Positions 26,661 through 35,181 of a stretch of DNA of 64,000 bases are shown here, in pieces. Under the pieces are notes generated by a model, which saw nothing but the letters and a program-made list of their open reading frames with translations, did not search any database and was not told the DNA's origin. A program made the position numbers and the translations under genes. This stretch comes from Pseudomonas capeferrum (GTDB lineage: Bacteria; Pseudomonadota; Gammaproteobacteria; Pseudomonadales; Pseudomonadaceae): contig NZ_JMIT01000003.1 in the NCBI RefSeq assembly GCF_000731675.1, positions 850,058-914,057 on the forward strand. Reading direction: 5' to 3'. Position 1 is the first letter of the stretch. Each line of letters starts with the position of its first letter.

Positions 26661-27560
26661 ATGTTTGAGCGCCTTGCCGAGCTGTCGCTCGATACCCTGC
26701 GCGTGTTCGAGGCTGCGGCACGCTTGCGTGGTTTTACCGCCGCCGCGCTGGAGCTGGGCACCACGCAGCCGGCGGTGAGCCAGCAGGTGAAGCGCCTGGA
26801 GGCTCAGCTGGGTACCCGGCTGTTCGACCGGATCTACCGGGGTATCGCGCTGACCGATGCCGGCCAGGTGCTGTTCGAGCAGGTGCACCAAGGGCTGCAG
26901 GCCATGGACGACGGCCTTGCCCTGGCCAGTGGCCGGGGCCAGCGTGAGGTGCTGCAAGTGGCCACCGACTTTGCCTTCGCTGCGTTCTGGCTGATGCCCA
27001 GGCTGCAACGTTTTCACGAGGCTTATCCACAGGTGGATGTCAGCTTGGTGACGGGTGAGCGCAGCCAGGCGATGTTGCGGCCGGACATTGATGTGGCCGT
27101 GCTGTTTGGCGATGGGCGTTTTCATCAGGGCGAGAGCCGGTGGTTGTTCGATGAAGAGGTATTTCCGGTCTGCAGCCCCCGGCTGACTCATGGCAAACCC
27201 TTGTCAGCCGTGGCTTTGCAGCGTTTGCCCTTGCTTCACCTGCGCGGCGAACAAGCCAGCCGCTGGTTCGACTGGGCGGGGGTGTTTCGAGGGTTTGGCG
27301 TGGACAGCCCGCCACCGCCGGGGCAGCTGCGTTTCGATAACTACACCCTGTTGATCCAGGCGGCGATTGCCGGCCAAGGGGTGGCGATTGGCTGGGGGCA
27401 CCTGGTCGATGGGCTGGTGGAGCAGGGCCTGCTGTGTCGGCCACTGGAGGGCAGTTTGCGTTCGGCGCGGGGGTATTACGTGGTGTTGCCGCCACGCAAG
27501 CGGCGCGGGGCGTTGATCGAGCGGTTTGTGGGTTGGCTGGAAGATGAGCGCAATGCTTGA
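26661..27560 (+). CDS. LysR-family regulator of choline-sulfate use
   Basis: A 299-residue LysR protein with helix-turn-helix RGFTAAALELGTTQPAVSQQVKRLE at about residues 27-51 and an effector domain behind. It is divergent from betC across about 110 bases, the classical arrangement for a LysR activator and its target. NCBI-type names for this position are 'choline sulfate utilization transcriptional regulator'. The function is inferred from this context. Confidence 0.85.
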   Translation: MFERLAELSLDTLRVFEAAARLRGFTAAALELGTTQPAVSQQVKRLEAQLGTRLFDRIYRGIALTDAGQVLFEQVHQGLQAMDDGLALASGRGQREVLQVATDFAFAAFWLMPRLQRFHEAYPQVDVSLVTGERSQAMLRPDIDVAVLFGDGRFHQGESRWLFDEEVFPVCSPRLTHGKPLSAVALQRLPLLHLRGEQASRWFDWAGVFRGFGVDSPPPPGQLRFDNYTLLIQAAIAGQGVAIGWGHLVDGLVEQGLLCRPLEGSLRSARGYYVVLPPRKRRGALIERFVGWLEDERNA

Positions 27561-27565
27561 GGGGC

Positions 27566-27637
27566 TCTTCGCGGGGCAAGCCCGCTCCCACAGATACTGC
27601 ACACCAATCCGTGGGAGCGGGCTTGACCCGCGAAGAG
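27566..27637. repeat. Inverted pair of REP elements (REPIN)
   Basis: The core at 27567-27593 (CTTCGCGGGGCAAGCCCGCT...) is mirrored at 27610-27637, with one base changed in the right copy (GCTTGACCCGCG). It lies between convergent genes. Confidence 0.9.
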
Positions 27638-27640
27638 GCC

Positions 27641-28189
27641 TCAGGATACGAAGTTCAAATGCTCGCCCCGATGCAAACCCAGGTCGAGCATATCCACCAT
27701 CCCCGCCGCAACGTTCTCCAAATCCGCCAACTGCTGCGGCGCATTGATCAGCGTCCAGTGCAGCGCACTGCGCTGTAGCGCATCGACCACATGGTCCACA
27801 CCCTCGCGCTGTTCATCGGTGTAATGGCCTGGCCTGTCCAGCACATCGAAATCGCCCACCAGCAACAGCCGGCGTATAGTCGTACGCGCAAGCCCAGCGA
27901 TCAGCGCCTCGCTCATCCGCCATTGCGCGGGCAGGTCAGCGGGTGCCAGCGCTGACACCAGCGCAACCACCGCCGAGCCCCCCGCAGCGCCCTGCTCTGC
28001 CTGGTCGGCATCGCCCAGCCCGCCTATCTTGAAATGCAGGCCAGGGCGTGGCGCATGGCGGTTGAGGTCGTCGACCACGGCGGTAACCTCATGCTGGCGC
28101 GCCAGCAGCTCGGCGATCAGCGCACTGCCAAGGCTAGACTCGGCCCCGAACAGCACCAGCTTGAACACGGGGGTTTCGGCATTTTTCAC
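27641..28189 (-). CDS. NAD(P)-binding (NmrA/SDR-like) protein
   Basis: This protein of about 182 residues has an N-terminal Rossmann strand-loop FKLVLFGAESSLGSALIAELL and LLVGDF mid-protein, as in atypical short-chain (NAD(P)H-binding, NmrA-like) proteins. It lacks a clear YxxxK catalytic pair. I chose the GTG at 28189 with GAGGTGA upstream. It is divergent from the DOPA-dioxygenase-family gene; the substrate is unknown. Confidence 0.72.
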   Translation of the reverse strand: MKNAETPVFKLVLFGAESSLGSALIAELLARQHEVTAVVDDLNRHAPRPGLHFKIGGLGDADQAEQGAAGGSAVVALVSALAPADLPAQWRMSEALIAGLARTTIRRLLLVGDFDVLDRPGHYTDEQREGVDHVVDALQRSALHWTLINAPQQLADLENVAAGMVDMLDLGLHRGEHLNFVS

Positions 28190-28240
28190 TGCATCACCTC
28201 CTTTGCGGTGGTGATGGTTGGACCGCAATCAGGAGTTATC

Positions 28241-28573
28241 GTGCAGAGGATCAAGGGCTATCACGCCCACGTGTACTACGACGCATCGACCATCGAGCAC
28301 GCGCGGGCATTGTGCGAAGAGGCGGCGCGGCTGTTCCCCGTGACCATGGGGCGCATGCACCAGCAACCGGTGGGGCCGCACCCGGACTGGAGCTGCCAGT
28401 TGGCGTTCGGGCCGGAGGTGGTGGGGGTGGTGTTGCCGTGGCTGGCGTTGTATCGCAAGGGGTTGGTGGTGTTTCTGCACCCGCTGACCGGGGATGAGCT
28501 GGCCGATCACCGTGATCATGCGATCTGGATGGGGGCTGTGCGGCCTTTGAAGCTGTCGATTTTTGGCGGGTAG
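28241..28573 (+). CDS. DOPA 4,5-dioxygenase family protein
   Basis: A 110-residue protein with KGYHAHVYYD at the N-terminus, HPDWSCQLAF mid-protein and VFLHPLTGDELADHRDHAIWMG near the end. The spaced histidines match the small DOPA-dioxygenase-like family (DUF2024/aromatic extradiol type). The GTG at 28241 follows AGGAG by five bases. The physiological substrate in Pseudomonas is not established. Confidence 0.85.
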   Translation: MQRIKGYHAHVYYDASTIEHARALCEEAARLFPVTMGRMHQQPVGPHPDWSCQLAFGPEVVGVVLPWLALYRKGLVVFLHPLTGDELADHRDHAIWMGAVRPLKLSIFGG

Positions 28574-28593
28574 ATGGGGGCCGCCATGCGGCC

Positions 28594-28676
28594 CATTCGC
28601 GGGGCGAGCCCGCTCCCACAGGTCGAGTGCTTTCTGACAGATTGCAGTGAACCTGTGGGAGCGGGCTTGCCCCGCA
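28594..28676. repeat. Inverted pair of REP elements (REPIN)
   Basis: The left core at 28594-28622 and its near complement at 28650-28676 (GTGGGAGCGGGCTTGCCCCG) lie between the convergent DOPA-dioxygenase-family gene and trpA. Confidence 0.9.
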
Positions 28677-28692
28677 AAGAAGGCAACGCCAA

Positions 28693-29502
28693 TCAGCGTC
28701 GAGCGCCGCGCACACCTTCAGCCAGCGCCGAGCACAAGCTCAATACATCGTTAACAGCCTGATCCGCATCTTTGGCCTGGGCGATCTTGTCGACCAGTGC
28801 CGAGCCCACCACCACACCATCGGCCAGGCGCGCAATCGCCGCCGCCTGCTCTGGCGTGCGAATGCCAAACCCTACGCTGATCGGCAGGGCGGTATGCCGA
28901 CGCAGGCGGGCAATCGCCTCGCTCACGTGCTGGGTTGTCGCAGACCCTGCACCGGTTACACCCGCCACCGACACGTAATAGACAAACCCGGAGCTGCGCT
29001 CCAGCACACGCGGCAGGCGCGCGTCGTCGGTGGTCGGTGTGGTCAGGCGGATGAAGTCGATGCCCGAAGCCTGGGCCGGGGTCGCTAACTCGGCGTCGTG
29101 CTCAGGCGGTAGGTCGACGATGATCAGGCCATCGACGCCCGCATCCTTGGCCTCGGCCACGAACTTTTCCACGCCAAAGCGGTGGATCGGGTTGTAGTAA
29201 CCCATCAGTACGATCGGCGTAGCCTGGTTGCCCACGCGGAATTCGCGAACCATCTGCAGGGTCTTGGCCAAGGTCTGGCCGGCTTCCAGCGCACGCAGGG
29301 TGGCCAGCTGGATGGCGACGCCATCGGCCATCGGGTCGGTGAACGGCATGCCCAGTTCGATCACGTCGGCGCCAGCCGCAGGCAGGCCCTTGAGAATCTG
29401 CAGCGAGGCGTCGTAGCCGGGGTCACCCGCAGTTACGAAGGTGACCAGTGCCGCACGGCCTTCGGCCGCAAGTTCGGCGAAGCGTTGTTCAAGACGGCTC
29501 AT
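28693..29502 (-). CDS. trpA: Tryptophan synthase alpha chain
   Basis: A 269-residue TIM-barrel protein with the catalytic-Glu motif VIELGMPFTDPMADG and the Asp-containing GLIIVDLPPEH, ending with the phosphate-binding GFGIRTPEQ region. It cleaves indole-3-glycerol phosphate to indole, which is channelled to TrpB. The start overlaps the trpB stop by four bases (29499-29502). Confidence 0.97.
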   Translation of the reverse strand: MSRLEQRFAELAAEGRAALVTFVTAGDPGYDASLQILKGLPAAGADVIELGMPFTDPMADGVAIQLATLRALEAGQTLAKTLQMVREFRVGNQATPIVLMGYYNPIHRFGVEKFVAEAKDAGVDGLIIVDLPPEHDAELATPAQASGIDFIRLTTPTTDDARLPRVLERSSGFVYYVSVAGVTGAGSATTQHVSEAIARLRRHTALPISVGFGIRTPEQAAAIARLADGVVVGSALVDKIAQAKDADQAVNDVLSLCSALAEGVRGARR

Positions 29503-30716
29503 GCCTGTTTCTCCTGGGCGGCCATGTGGTTCATCACGGTTTGCATGTCTTTGTCGCCGCGCCCGGACAGGCACACGACCATCAAGTGGTCCTTGGGCAG
29601 GTTCGGCGCGCGCTTGATCGCCTCGGCCAATGCGTGGGCGCTTTCCAGGGCCGGGATGATGCCTTCCAGGCGGCAGGTGGCGTGGAACGCATCCAAGGCT
29701 TCGTCGTCGGTGATGCTGACGTACTCGACGCGCTTCACTTCGTGCAGGTAGGCGTGCTCTGGGCCGATGCCTGGGTAGTCCAGGCCGGCGGAAATCGAGT
29801 GGGCGTCGGTGATCTGGCCGTCAGCGTCTTGCAGCAGGTAGGTGCGGTTGCCGTGCAGGACACCCGGTACGCCACCGTTCAGGCTGGCAGCGTGCTTGTC
29901 GGTATGCACGCCGTGGCCGCCGGCTTCGACGCCGATGATCTGCACGCTTGGTTCTTCAAGGAATGCGTGGAACAGGCCCATGGCGTTGGAGCCGCCGCCG
30001 ACACAGGCGACCAGGCTGTCGGGCAGGCGCCCTTCCTTCTCTTGCAGCTGGACGCGGGTTTCCTTGCCGATGATCGACTGGAAGTCGCGGACCATGGCTG
30101 GGTATGGGTGCGGGCCGGCCACGGTGCCGATCAGGTAGAAGGTGTCTTCGACGTTGGTGACCCAGTCGCGCAGGGCTTCGTTCATGGCGTCTTTGAGGGT
30201 GCCGGTGCCAGCGGTGACCGGGACGATTTCGGCGCCCAGCAAGCGCATGCGGAACACGTTCGCCTGCTGGCGCTCGATGTCGGTGGCACCCATGTAGATC
30301 ACGCAAGGCAGGCCGAAGCGGGCTGCAACGGTGGCGGTGGCCACGCCGTGCATGCCGGCGCCGGTTTCGGCGATCAGGCGTTTTTTGCCCATGCGCTTGG
30401 CCAGCAGCACCTGGCCGATGCAGTTGTTCACCTTGTGCGCGCCGGTGTGGTTGAGCTCTTCACGCTTGAAGAAGATTTTTGCGCCGCCGCAGTGCTCGGT
30501 CAGGCGCTCGGCGAAGTACAGCGGGTTCGGGCGGCCGATATAGTCACGCTGGAAGTAGGCCAGCTCTTCGAGAAACGCGGGGTCCGCCTTGGCCGCTTCG
30601 TATTCGCGGGCCAGGTCCAGCACCAGCGGCATCAGGGTTTCTGCCACGTAGCGGCCGCCGAACGAGCCGAACAGGCCGTTGGCGTCTGGGCCAGGGCGGT
30701 ATTGAGTCTGGGTCAT
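29499..30716 (-). CDS. trpB: Tryptophan synthase beta chain
   Basis: This 405-residue PLP enzyme has the lysine motif HTGAHKVNN (Schiff-base Lys) and the glycine-rich phosphate loop CVGGGSNAMG. It condenses indole with serine to tryptophan. The start at MTQTQYRPG is preferred over an upstream in-frame codon. It forms the trpBA operon, which trpI activates divergently in Pseudomonas. Confidence 0.97.
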   Translation of the reverse strand: MTQTQYRPGPDANGLFGSFGGRYVAETLMPLVLDLAREYEAAKADPAFLEELAYFQRDYIGRPNPLYFAERLTEHCGGAKIFFKREELNHTGAHKVNNCIGQVLLAKRMGKKRLIAETGAGMHGVATATVAARFGLPCVIYMGATDIERQQANVFRMRLLGAEIVPVTAGTGTLKDAMNEALRDWVTNVEDTFYLIGTVAGPHPYPAMVRDFQSIIGKETRVQLQEKEGRLPDSLVACVGGGSNAMGLFHAFLEEPSVQIIGVEAGGHGVHTDKHAASLNGGVPGVLHGNRTYLLQDADGQITDAHSISAGLDYPGIGPEHAYLHEVKRVEYVSITDDEALDAFHATCRLEGIIPALESAHALAEAIKRAPNLPKDHLMVVCLSGRGDKDMQTVMNHMAAQEKQA

Positions 30717-30825
30717 GGGGCGCTCCAAGGCGTACTGAATGAGTGATGGGCTTTACTCTAACCATGCAATGCCCGTCTGAAAACCGATAAGATTGCGCAA
30801 ACCTGTCAGGAAAACTCACAAGACA
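30717..30825. promoter_or_regulatory. trpBA/trpI divergent control region
   Basis: The 109-base gap separates trpB (minus) from trpI (plus). In Pseudomonas, TrpI with indoleglycerol phosphate binds this region and activates trpBA. I can see the divergent layout but did not resolve the individual TrpI sites. Confidence 0.6.
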
Positions 30826-31722
30826 ATGGCCCAGGACCTTCCCCCTCTCAATGCCCTTCGGGCCTTTGAGGCCACTGCCCGGCTGAACAGTGTCAGCCAG
30901 GCTGCCGAGGCGCTGCACGTGACGCACGGGGCAGTCAGCCGGCAGATCAAGGTACTCGAAGAACACTTGGGCGTTGCCCTGTTCGTCAAGGATGGGCGTG
31001 GCATCAAACTCACAGATGCCGGCGTGCGCCTGCGCGATGCCAGTGGCGAGGCGTTCGACAGGTTGCGGGGGGTGTGTGCCGAACTGAGCCGGGATAACCG
31101 CGAGGCGCCATTCGTGCTTGGGTGCTCCGGCAGCCTGCTGGCGCGTTGGTTTATCCCTCGGCTCGGGCGGCTCAAAGCCGACTTGCCCGAGCTGCGCCTG
31201 CACCTCTCCGCCGGGGAAGGCGACCTGGACCCCAGGCGCCCGGGGCTGGATGCCTTGCTGGTGTTTGCCGAACCGCCGTGGCCGGCGGACATGCAAGTAC
31301 ACGTGCTGGCCGAAGAGCGCATCGGGCCTGTGCTAAGCCCGCACTTTACCGGGTTCGAACGCTTGCGCGGGGCAGCGCCCGACGCCTTGCTGGGCGAGGC
31401 GTTGCTGCATACCACGTCTCGTCCGCAGGCGTGGCCGGCCTGGGCCGGGCAGCACGGGCTGGATGCGGGGGCCTTGCAGTTCGGCCAGGCATTCGAACAC
31501 CTGTACTACCTGCTGGAGGCCGCAGTGGCCGGGCTGGGTGTGGCGATCGCGCCGCAACAGCTGGTGGCGGACGATTTACGTGCTGGAAGGTTGGCGGCAC
31601 CTTGGGGTTTCTCACCCACGCGTGCCGCGCTGGCGCTGTGGGTGCCCCGACGCGCCGCAGATGGGCGCGCCGAGCAACTGGCGCAATGGCTGCGCCAGGA
31701 ACTGCAGCTGCAAATCGCTTAG
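30826..31722 (+). CDS. trpI: LysR-family activator of trpBA
   Basis: A 298-residue LysR protein opening MAQDLPPLNALRAFEATARL, with helix-turn-helix VSQAAEALHVTHGAVSRQIKVLE. It is divergent from trpB, the conserved Pseudomonas arrangement. TrpI responds to indole-3-glycerol phosphate. The 3' end overlaps the convergent DUF883 gene by four bases. Confidence 0.93.
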   Translation: MAQDLPPLNALRAFEATARLNSVSQAAEALHVTHGAVSRQIKVLEEHLGVALFVKDGRGIKLTDAGVRLRDASGEAFDRLRGVCAELSRDNREAPFVLGCSGSLLARWFIPRLGRLKADLPELRLHLSAGEGDLDPRRPGLDALLVFAEPPWPADMQVHVLAEERIGPVLSPHFTGFERLRGAAPDALLGEALLHTTSRPQAWPAWAGQHGLDAGALQFGQAFEHLYYLLEAAVAGLGVAIAPQQLVADDLRAGRLAAPWGFSPTRAALALWVPRRAADGRAEQLAQWLRQELQLQIA

Positions 31723-32042
31723 TTGCGCTTGTACAGCAGCCAGGCCGCCAGCAGGCCCAGTGCCCCAACGGCTACCCCGGCGGTGGTGATGGGGTGCTCC
31801 TGGGCATAGTCACGGGTGGCGATGCCGGTCTGGCGGGTGCGGGTCTTCACTTCCTCGTAGGCGTCGCTCAGCAGGCTGCGCGAATGTTTGAGAGCGCTTT
31901 CAGCATTGCTGCGGATGGCCTTTACCGACTTCTGGGACTCCTCCGATGCATCGTGCTTGAGGTTTTCCAGCGACTTCAGAAGGCTTTCGATCTCGGCTTC
32001 CATGCTTTCCAGGGATGTTTTACGCAGCGAGTTGCGATGCAT
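31719..32042 (-). CDS. DUF883/YqjD-ElaB-type membrane-anchored protein
   Basis: This 107-residue protein is a long amphipathic helix (about residues 10-80, rich in Glu, Ser and Lys) followed by one C-terminal membrane segment, TTAGVAVGALGLLAAWLLYKR. That is the YqjD/ElaB layout, tail-anchored proteins that tether stationary-phase ribosomes to the inner membrane in E. coli. AAGGAG precedes the ATG by six bases. Confidence 0.86.
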   Translation of the reverse strand: MHRNSLRKTSLESMEAEIESLLKSLENLKHDASEESQKSVKAIRSNAESALKHSRSLLSDAYEEVKTRTRQTGIATRDYAQEHPITTAGVAVGALGLLAAWLLYKRN

Positions 32043-32191
32043 GTTGAATCTCCTTCGGGGGTGGGCTGTAAGGATTGCGACTGCGCAGGGCTGCGAAAGT
32101 GCGATCGAACTTTTGCCCAAGGCGACGGCTCGCAGGTAAACCAGGCCTGCGCTGCTAGGCTCAAGCAGACTGTCATCCAAGGAGAGTGCAC

Positions 32192-32407
32192 ATGTCCGAT
32201 CATCACACGTACAAGAAGATCGAACTGGTAGGGTCGTCGCCCACCAGCATCGAGGACGCGATCAACAATGCCCTGGCCGAAGCGGCCAAGAGCATCAAGC
32301 ACCTGGAGTGGTTCGAAGTGATCGATACCCGGGGCCACCTGCGTGACAACAAGGTCGAGCATTTTCAGGTCACGCTCAAAGTCGGCTTCCGTATTGCCAA
32401 CAGCTGA
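32192..32407 (+). CDS. Dodecin
   Basis: A 71-residue protein with the dodecin pattern YKKIELVGSSPTSIEDAINNALAEAAKSI and WFEVIDTRGHL, including the flavin-stacking Trp. Dodecins assemble as 12-mers and store riboflavin or FMN. The ATG at 32192 follows AAGGAGAG. Confidence 0.95.
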   Translation: MSDHHTYKKIELVGSSPTSIEDAINNALAEAAKSIKHLEWFEVIDTRGHLRDNKVEHFQVTLKVGFRIANS

Positions 32408-32508
32408 AACAGTGCCGGGGTAGCTGGCGCTGGCAAGATGGGGTAATACAGAGGGGGCGCCTTAGCCGGCGCCCTCTTTGATTTTCATCTGTACAAGGAA
32501 AGCGAACG

Positions 32509-32730
32509 ATGAAGAAAATGATTCTGGCGGCAGGCCTTATGGCGTTGGCGGGTGGTGCGCTGGCGGCGGGCAAGCCGTGTGAAGAGCTCAAGGCAGAGAT
32601 TGCCGCCAAGCTGGATGCCAAGGGCGTAAATGGCTACACGCTGGAGATCGTCAAGAAAGGCGAGCCGGCGGGCAAGGTAGTTGGCAGCTGTGAAGCTGGC
32701 ACCAAGGAAATTGTCTACCGGCGTGGTTGA
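32509..32730 (+). CDS. DUF1161 small periplasmic protein (copy 1)
   Basis: A 73-residue protein with signal peptide MKKMILAAGLMALAGGALAA and a mature part with two cysteines (KPCEELKAEI and VGSCEAGTKEIVY). It is a clear paralogue of the gene at 34441-34674, sharing KPCEELK, GYTLEIV and VGSCE-GTK-I-Y. The family function is unknown. Confidence 0.9.
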   Translation: MKKMILAAGLMALAGGALAAGKPCEELKAEIAAKLDAKGVNGYTLEIVKKGEPAGKVVGSCEAGTKEIVYRRG

Positions 32731-32737
32731 GTGACGG

Positions 32738-32765
32738 CCTCTTCGCGGGGTTGCCCGCGAAGAGG
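32738..32765. terminator. Perfect 12-bp hairpin between convergent genes
   Basis: CCTCTTCGCGGG (32738-32749) pairs exactly with CCCGCGAAGAGG (32754-32765) over a four-base loop. It resembles a collapsed REP and lies one base before the stop of the convergent LLM gene. A terminator or mRNA-stabilising role is likely. Confidence 0.7.
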
Positions 32766-32766
32766 G

Positions 32767-33771
32767 TTACTCGGCCTTCAAAGCCTGCGCCAGCAGCTCA
32801 TAGGACCTGACCCGGTCCGCATGCTCATACAGGTCACAGGTAAAGATCAGTTCATCCGCCCCGGTCTGCTCCAGCAGCACCTCCACCTTGGCCCGTACCT
32901 TCTGCGGGCTGCCAATCATCGCCAGGCCCAGGAAGCTCATCACCGCGTCGCGTTCGTGAGGTAGCCACAGCCCCTCCATGCTCTCAACGGGCGGGCGCTG
33001 CATCAGGCTCTGCCCGCGAATCAGGGCAAGGATGCGTTGGTACACCGAAGTAGCCAGGTATTCGGCCTTTTCGTCGGTTTCGGCCACCACCATCGGAATG
33101 CCGAGCATCACATAGGGTTTGTCGAGCGTGGTGGAGGGCTTGAAGTGGTTGCGGTAGACGCGGATCGCCTCGTGCATGAAGCGCGGCGCGAAATGCGAGG
33201 CGAACGCGTAGGGCATGCCGCGCATGCCGGCCAGTTGGGCGCTGAACAGGCTTGAGCCGAGCAGCCACATCGGCACCTCGGTGTCATGCCCAGGCACGGC
33301 GATCACTTTTTGATCATCGGTGCGCGGGCCGAGGTAGCGTGACAGTTCCTCGACATCGTCGGGGAAGTCGTCCGCGCTGCCGGAGCGCTCGCGGCGCAGG
33401 GCGCGGGCGGTCATCTGGTCGGAGCCGGGGGCGCGGCCCAGGCCCAGGTCGATACGGCCGGGGTAGAGGCTGGCCAAGGTGCCGAACTGCTCGGCGATCA
33501 CCAGCGGTGCGTGGTTGGGCAGCATCACACCGCCGGAGCCAACGCGGATGCTCGAGGTGCCACCCGCCAGGTAGCCGAGCAGCACGGAAGTCGCGGAACT
33601 GGCAATGCCATCCATGTTGTGATGCTCGGCGACCCAGAAGCGGTTGTAGCCGAAGCGTTCTACGTGCTGGGCCAGGTCCAGCGAGTTATGCAGCGACTGA
33701 GCCGGCCCGCCGTCGGCGCGCACAGGCACCAGGTCGAGGGTTGAAATTTTCAGGTCACGCAGCTGCGTCAT
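32767..33771 (-). CDS. LLM-class flavin-dependent oxidoreductase (luciferase-like)
   Basis: A 334-residue protein of the bacterial-luciferase-like family: LDLAQHVERFGYNRFWVAEHHNMDGIASSATSVLLGYLAGGT at about residues 33-74, and GRIDLGLGRAPGSDQ at the flavin/phosphate site. Such enzymes use FMNH2 and O2. The substrate is unknown. It is divergent from the OsmC gene with 170 bases between. Confidence 0.88.
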   Translation of the reverse strand: MTQLRDLKISTLDLVPVRADGGPAQSLHNSLDLAQHVERFGYNRFWVAEHHNMDGIASSATSVLLGYLAGGTSSIRVGSGGVMLPNHAPLVIAEQFGTLASLYPGRIDLGLGRAPGSDQMTARALRRERSGSADDFPDDVEELSRYLGPRTDDQKVIAVPGHDTEVPMWLLGSSLFSAQLAGMRGMPYAFASHFAPRFMHEAIRVYRNHFKPSTTLDKPYVMLGIPMVVAETDEKAEYLATSVYQRILALIRGQSLMQRPPVESMEGLWLPHERDAVMSFLGLAMIGSPQKVRAKVEVLLEQTGADELIFTCDLYEHADRVRSYELLAQALKAE

Positions 33772-33941
33772 CGGAGCCTCCTTGAACGTGGTTGGCCAGA
33801 GGCCTTTTAAACTCTGTATGGGCACATTCGGTGGATTCAATGCTTACGGTCAGATTGATCTGAACTTGCCGTGGGCGGCCGGCCTCTGAACCCATAAGCA
33901 TGTCACCCCAAGATATGTAAATGCAGCGACCAGGAGGCATC

Positions 33942-34367
33942 ATGAAAAAGACAGCATCGGCGATCTGGCAAGGTGGCCTGAAGGATGGCAAGGGCCTGCT
34001 TTCTACTGAAAGCGGCGCGCTCAAGCAGAACCCCTACGGCTTCAACACCCGTTTTGAAGGCTCACCTGGGACCAACCCGGAAGAACTGATCGGCGCAGCC
34101 CATGCCGGCTGCTTCTCGATGGCGCTGTCGATGATGCTCGGCGAGGCGGGCCTGACCCCAGAGCGCATCGATACCATTGCCGAGGTGACCCTGGACAAGC
34201 AGCCCGATGGTTTCGCCATCACCGCCGTGCACCTGATTCTGAAGGCCAAGGTGCCTGGGGCCAGCGAGGCGCAGTTCCTCGAGATTGCCAACAAGGCCAA
34301 GGCCGGGTGCCCGGTATCGAAGGTGCTCAATGCCACCATCAGCCTGGATGCCTCACTGGTGGGCTAG
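33942..34367 (+). CDS. OsmC-family organic hydroperoxide reductase
   Basis: This 141-residue protein has the OsmC active-site cysteines in HAGCFSMALS and KAGCPVSKVL. It opens MKKTASAIWQGGLKDGKG, as in the OsmC (rather than Ohr) branch. It detoxifies organic peroxides. The ATG at 33942 follows CAGGAGG. Confidence 0.93.
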   Translation: MKKTASAIWQGGLKDGKGLLSTESGALKQNPYGFNTRFEGSPGTNPEELIGAAHAGCFSMALSMMLGEAGLTPERIDTIAEVTLDKQPDGFAITAVHLILKAKVPGASEAQFLEIANKAKAGCPVSKVLNATISLDASLVG

Positions 34368-34440
34368 GCGGCGCAACGGGGGCGGTTTGCTGTAGTCTAA
34401 ACAGCAACGGCAGCACGACTGCCCTTTCAGGAGCCATTCC

Positions 34441-34674
34441 ATGATCCGCGTAGCAATCGCCGTGCTGGCCTCGCTGCTCGCCACGTCCGCCCTGGCGGCA
34501 GTGAAGCCGTGCGAAGAATTGAAAACCGAGATCGAGGCCAAGATCCAGGCACAGGGCGTGACGTCCTACACCCTGGAGATCGTGCCCAACAGCGAGGTCA
34601 AGGACCAGAATATGGTCGTAGGCAGCTGCGAGGGTGGTACCAAGAAGATCATCTATCAGAAGAATGATCGCTAG
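34441..34674 (+). CDS. DUF1161 small periplasmic protein (copy 2)
   Basis: A 77-residue protein with signal peptide MIRVAIAVLASLLATSALAA and a cysteine pair (KPCEELKTEI, VGSCEGGTKKIIY). It is the paralogue of the gene at 32509-32730, about 2 kb away and on the same strand, with the LLM and OsmC genes between. The function is unknown; a redox or envelope-stress role is only a guess from the conserved cysteines and the OsmC neighbour. Confidence 0.9.
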   Translation: MIRVAIAVLASLLATSALAAVKPCEELKTEIEAKIQAQGVTSYTLEIVPNSEVKDQNMVVGSCEGGTKKIIYQKNDR

Positions 34675-34685
34675 GGTTTAATTTG

Positions 34686-34710
34686 GTTGGGGGCGCAAAG
34701 CGCCCCCAAC
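34686..34710. terminator. Hairpin terminator between convergent genes
   Basis: GTTGGGGGCGC (34686-34696) and GCGCCCCCAAC (34700-34710) form an 11-bp perfect stem with an AAA loop. It lies between the DUF1161 gene and the convergent lipoprotein gene. Confidence 0.75.
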
Positions 34711-34712
34711 TG

Positions 34713-35126
34713 TCACGGAATACAAAACACGTTACTTGGCTCGTTAACCACCACCGTGCGGCTGGCGTCGTACAGCAGCACCTGCGGCTCCATCACCGGC
34801 GCGCGGGCCTCGAGGCGATAGCGCTCGCCCGCTTTGAAATTGTCATAGCGCACGGTCAGGTAGCAGGTACGGTCCCTTGGCTGGGACATCATGCCGCCGC
34901 CATAAATCTCATAATCGAAACGCACCACCAGTTCATGCTTGCCAGGCGTTACCTGAAAGTAGCGGCCATCCTCCAGGCGCTTGCCGTCAAGGCGATCAGC
35001 CATGATGACTCTGCCGGGGGTGATGGTAGAAAGCTCGACCCAGGCCTGCTTGGGGTCGACGGGCGGCAAGGGGCTGGCGCAAGCCCCCAGTGCACTGAGG
35101 GCGATCAGCATCATGGGCTGGCGCAT
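34713..35126 (-). CDS. PA0061/PA0062-family lipoprotein (copy 1)
   Basis: A 137-residue lipoprotein with lipobox MLIALSALGACAS. The mature part contains PKQAWVELS, GRYFQVTPGKHELVVRFDYE and ERYRLEARA. It shares the length and all of these landmarks with the next gene (PNQAWVDLT, TRYFEVAPGSHELTVRYQF, QRYQLQAGS), so the two arose by tandem duplication. The position matches the lipoprotein pair of PAO1. The function is unknown. Confidence 0.85.
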   Translation of the reverse strand: MRQPMMLIALSALGACASPLPPVDPKQAWVELSTITPGRVIMADRLDGKRLEDGRYFQVTPGKHELVVRFDYEIYGGGMMSQPRDRTCYLTVRYDNFKAGERYRLEARAPVMEPQVLLYDASRTVVVNEPSNVFCIP

Positions 35127-35181
35127 GGCAAAACTCCCACTTGCGATATACACGTTACAAGCATAGCGCCGATTGCGCGGC

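Larger units (their letters stand above)
4494..27031. other. Dispersed perfect DnaA boxes (13 sites)
   Basis: TTATCCACA occurs at 6563, 12903, 13013, 17315, 17932, 24226 and 27023. Its complement occurs at 4494, 11332, 18658, 21478, 25053 and 26606. Some lie in genes and some between them. I saw none in the remaining 37 kb. A given 9-mer is expected about once per 130 kb counting both strands. This supports proximity to oriC, and the boxes may titrate DnaA. Confidence 0.75.
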
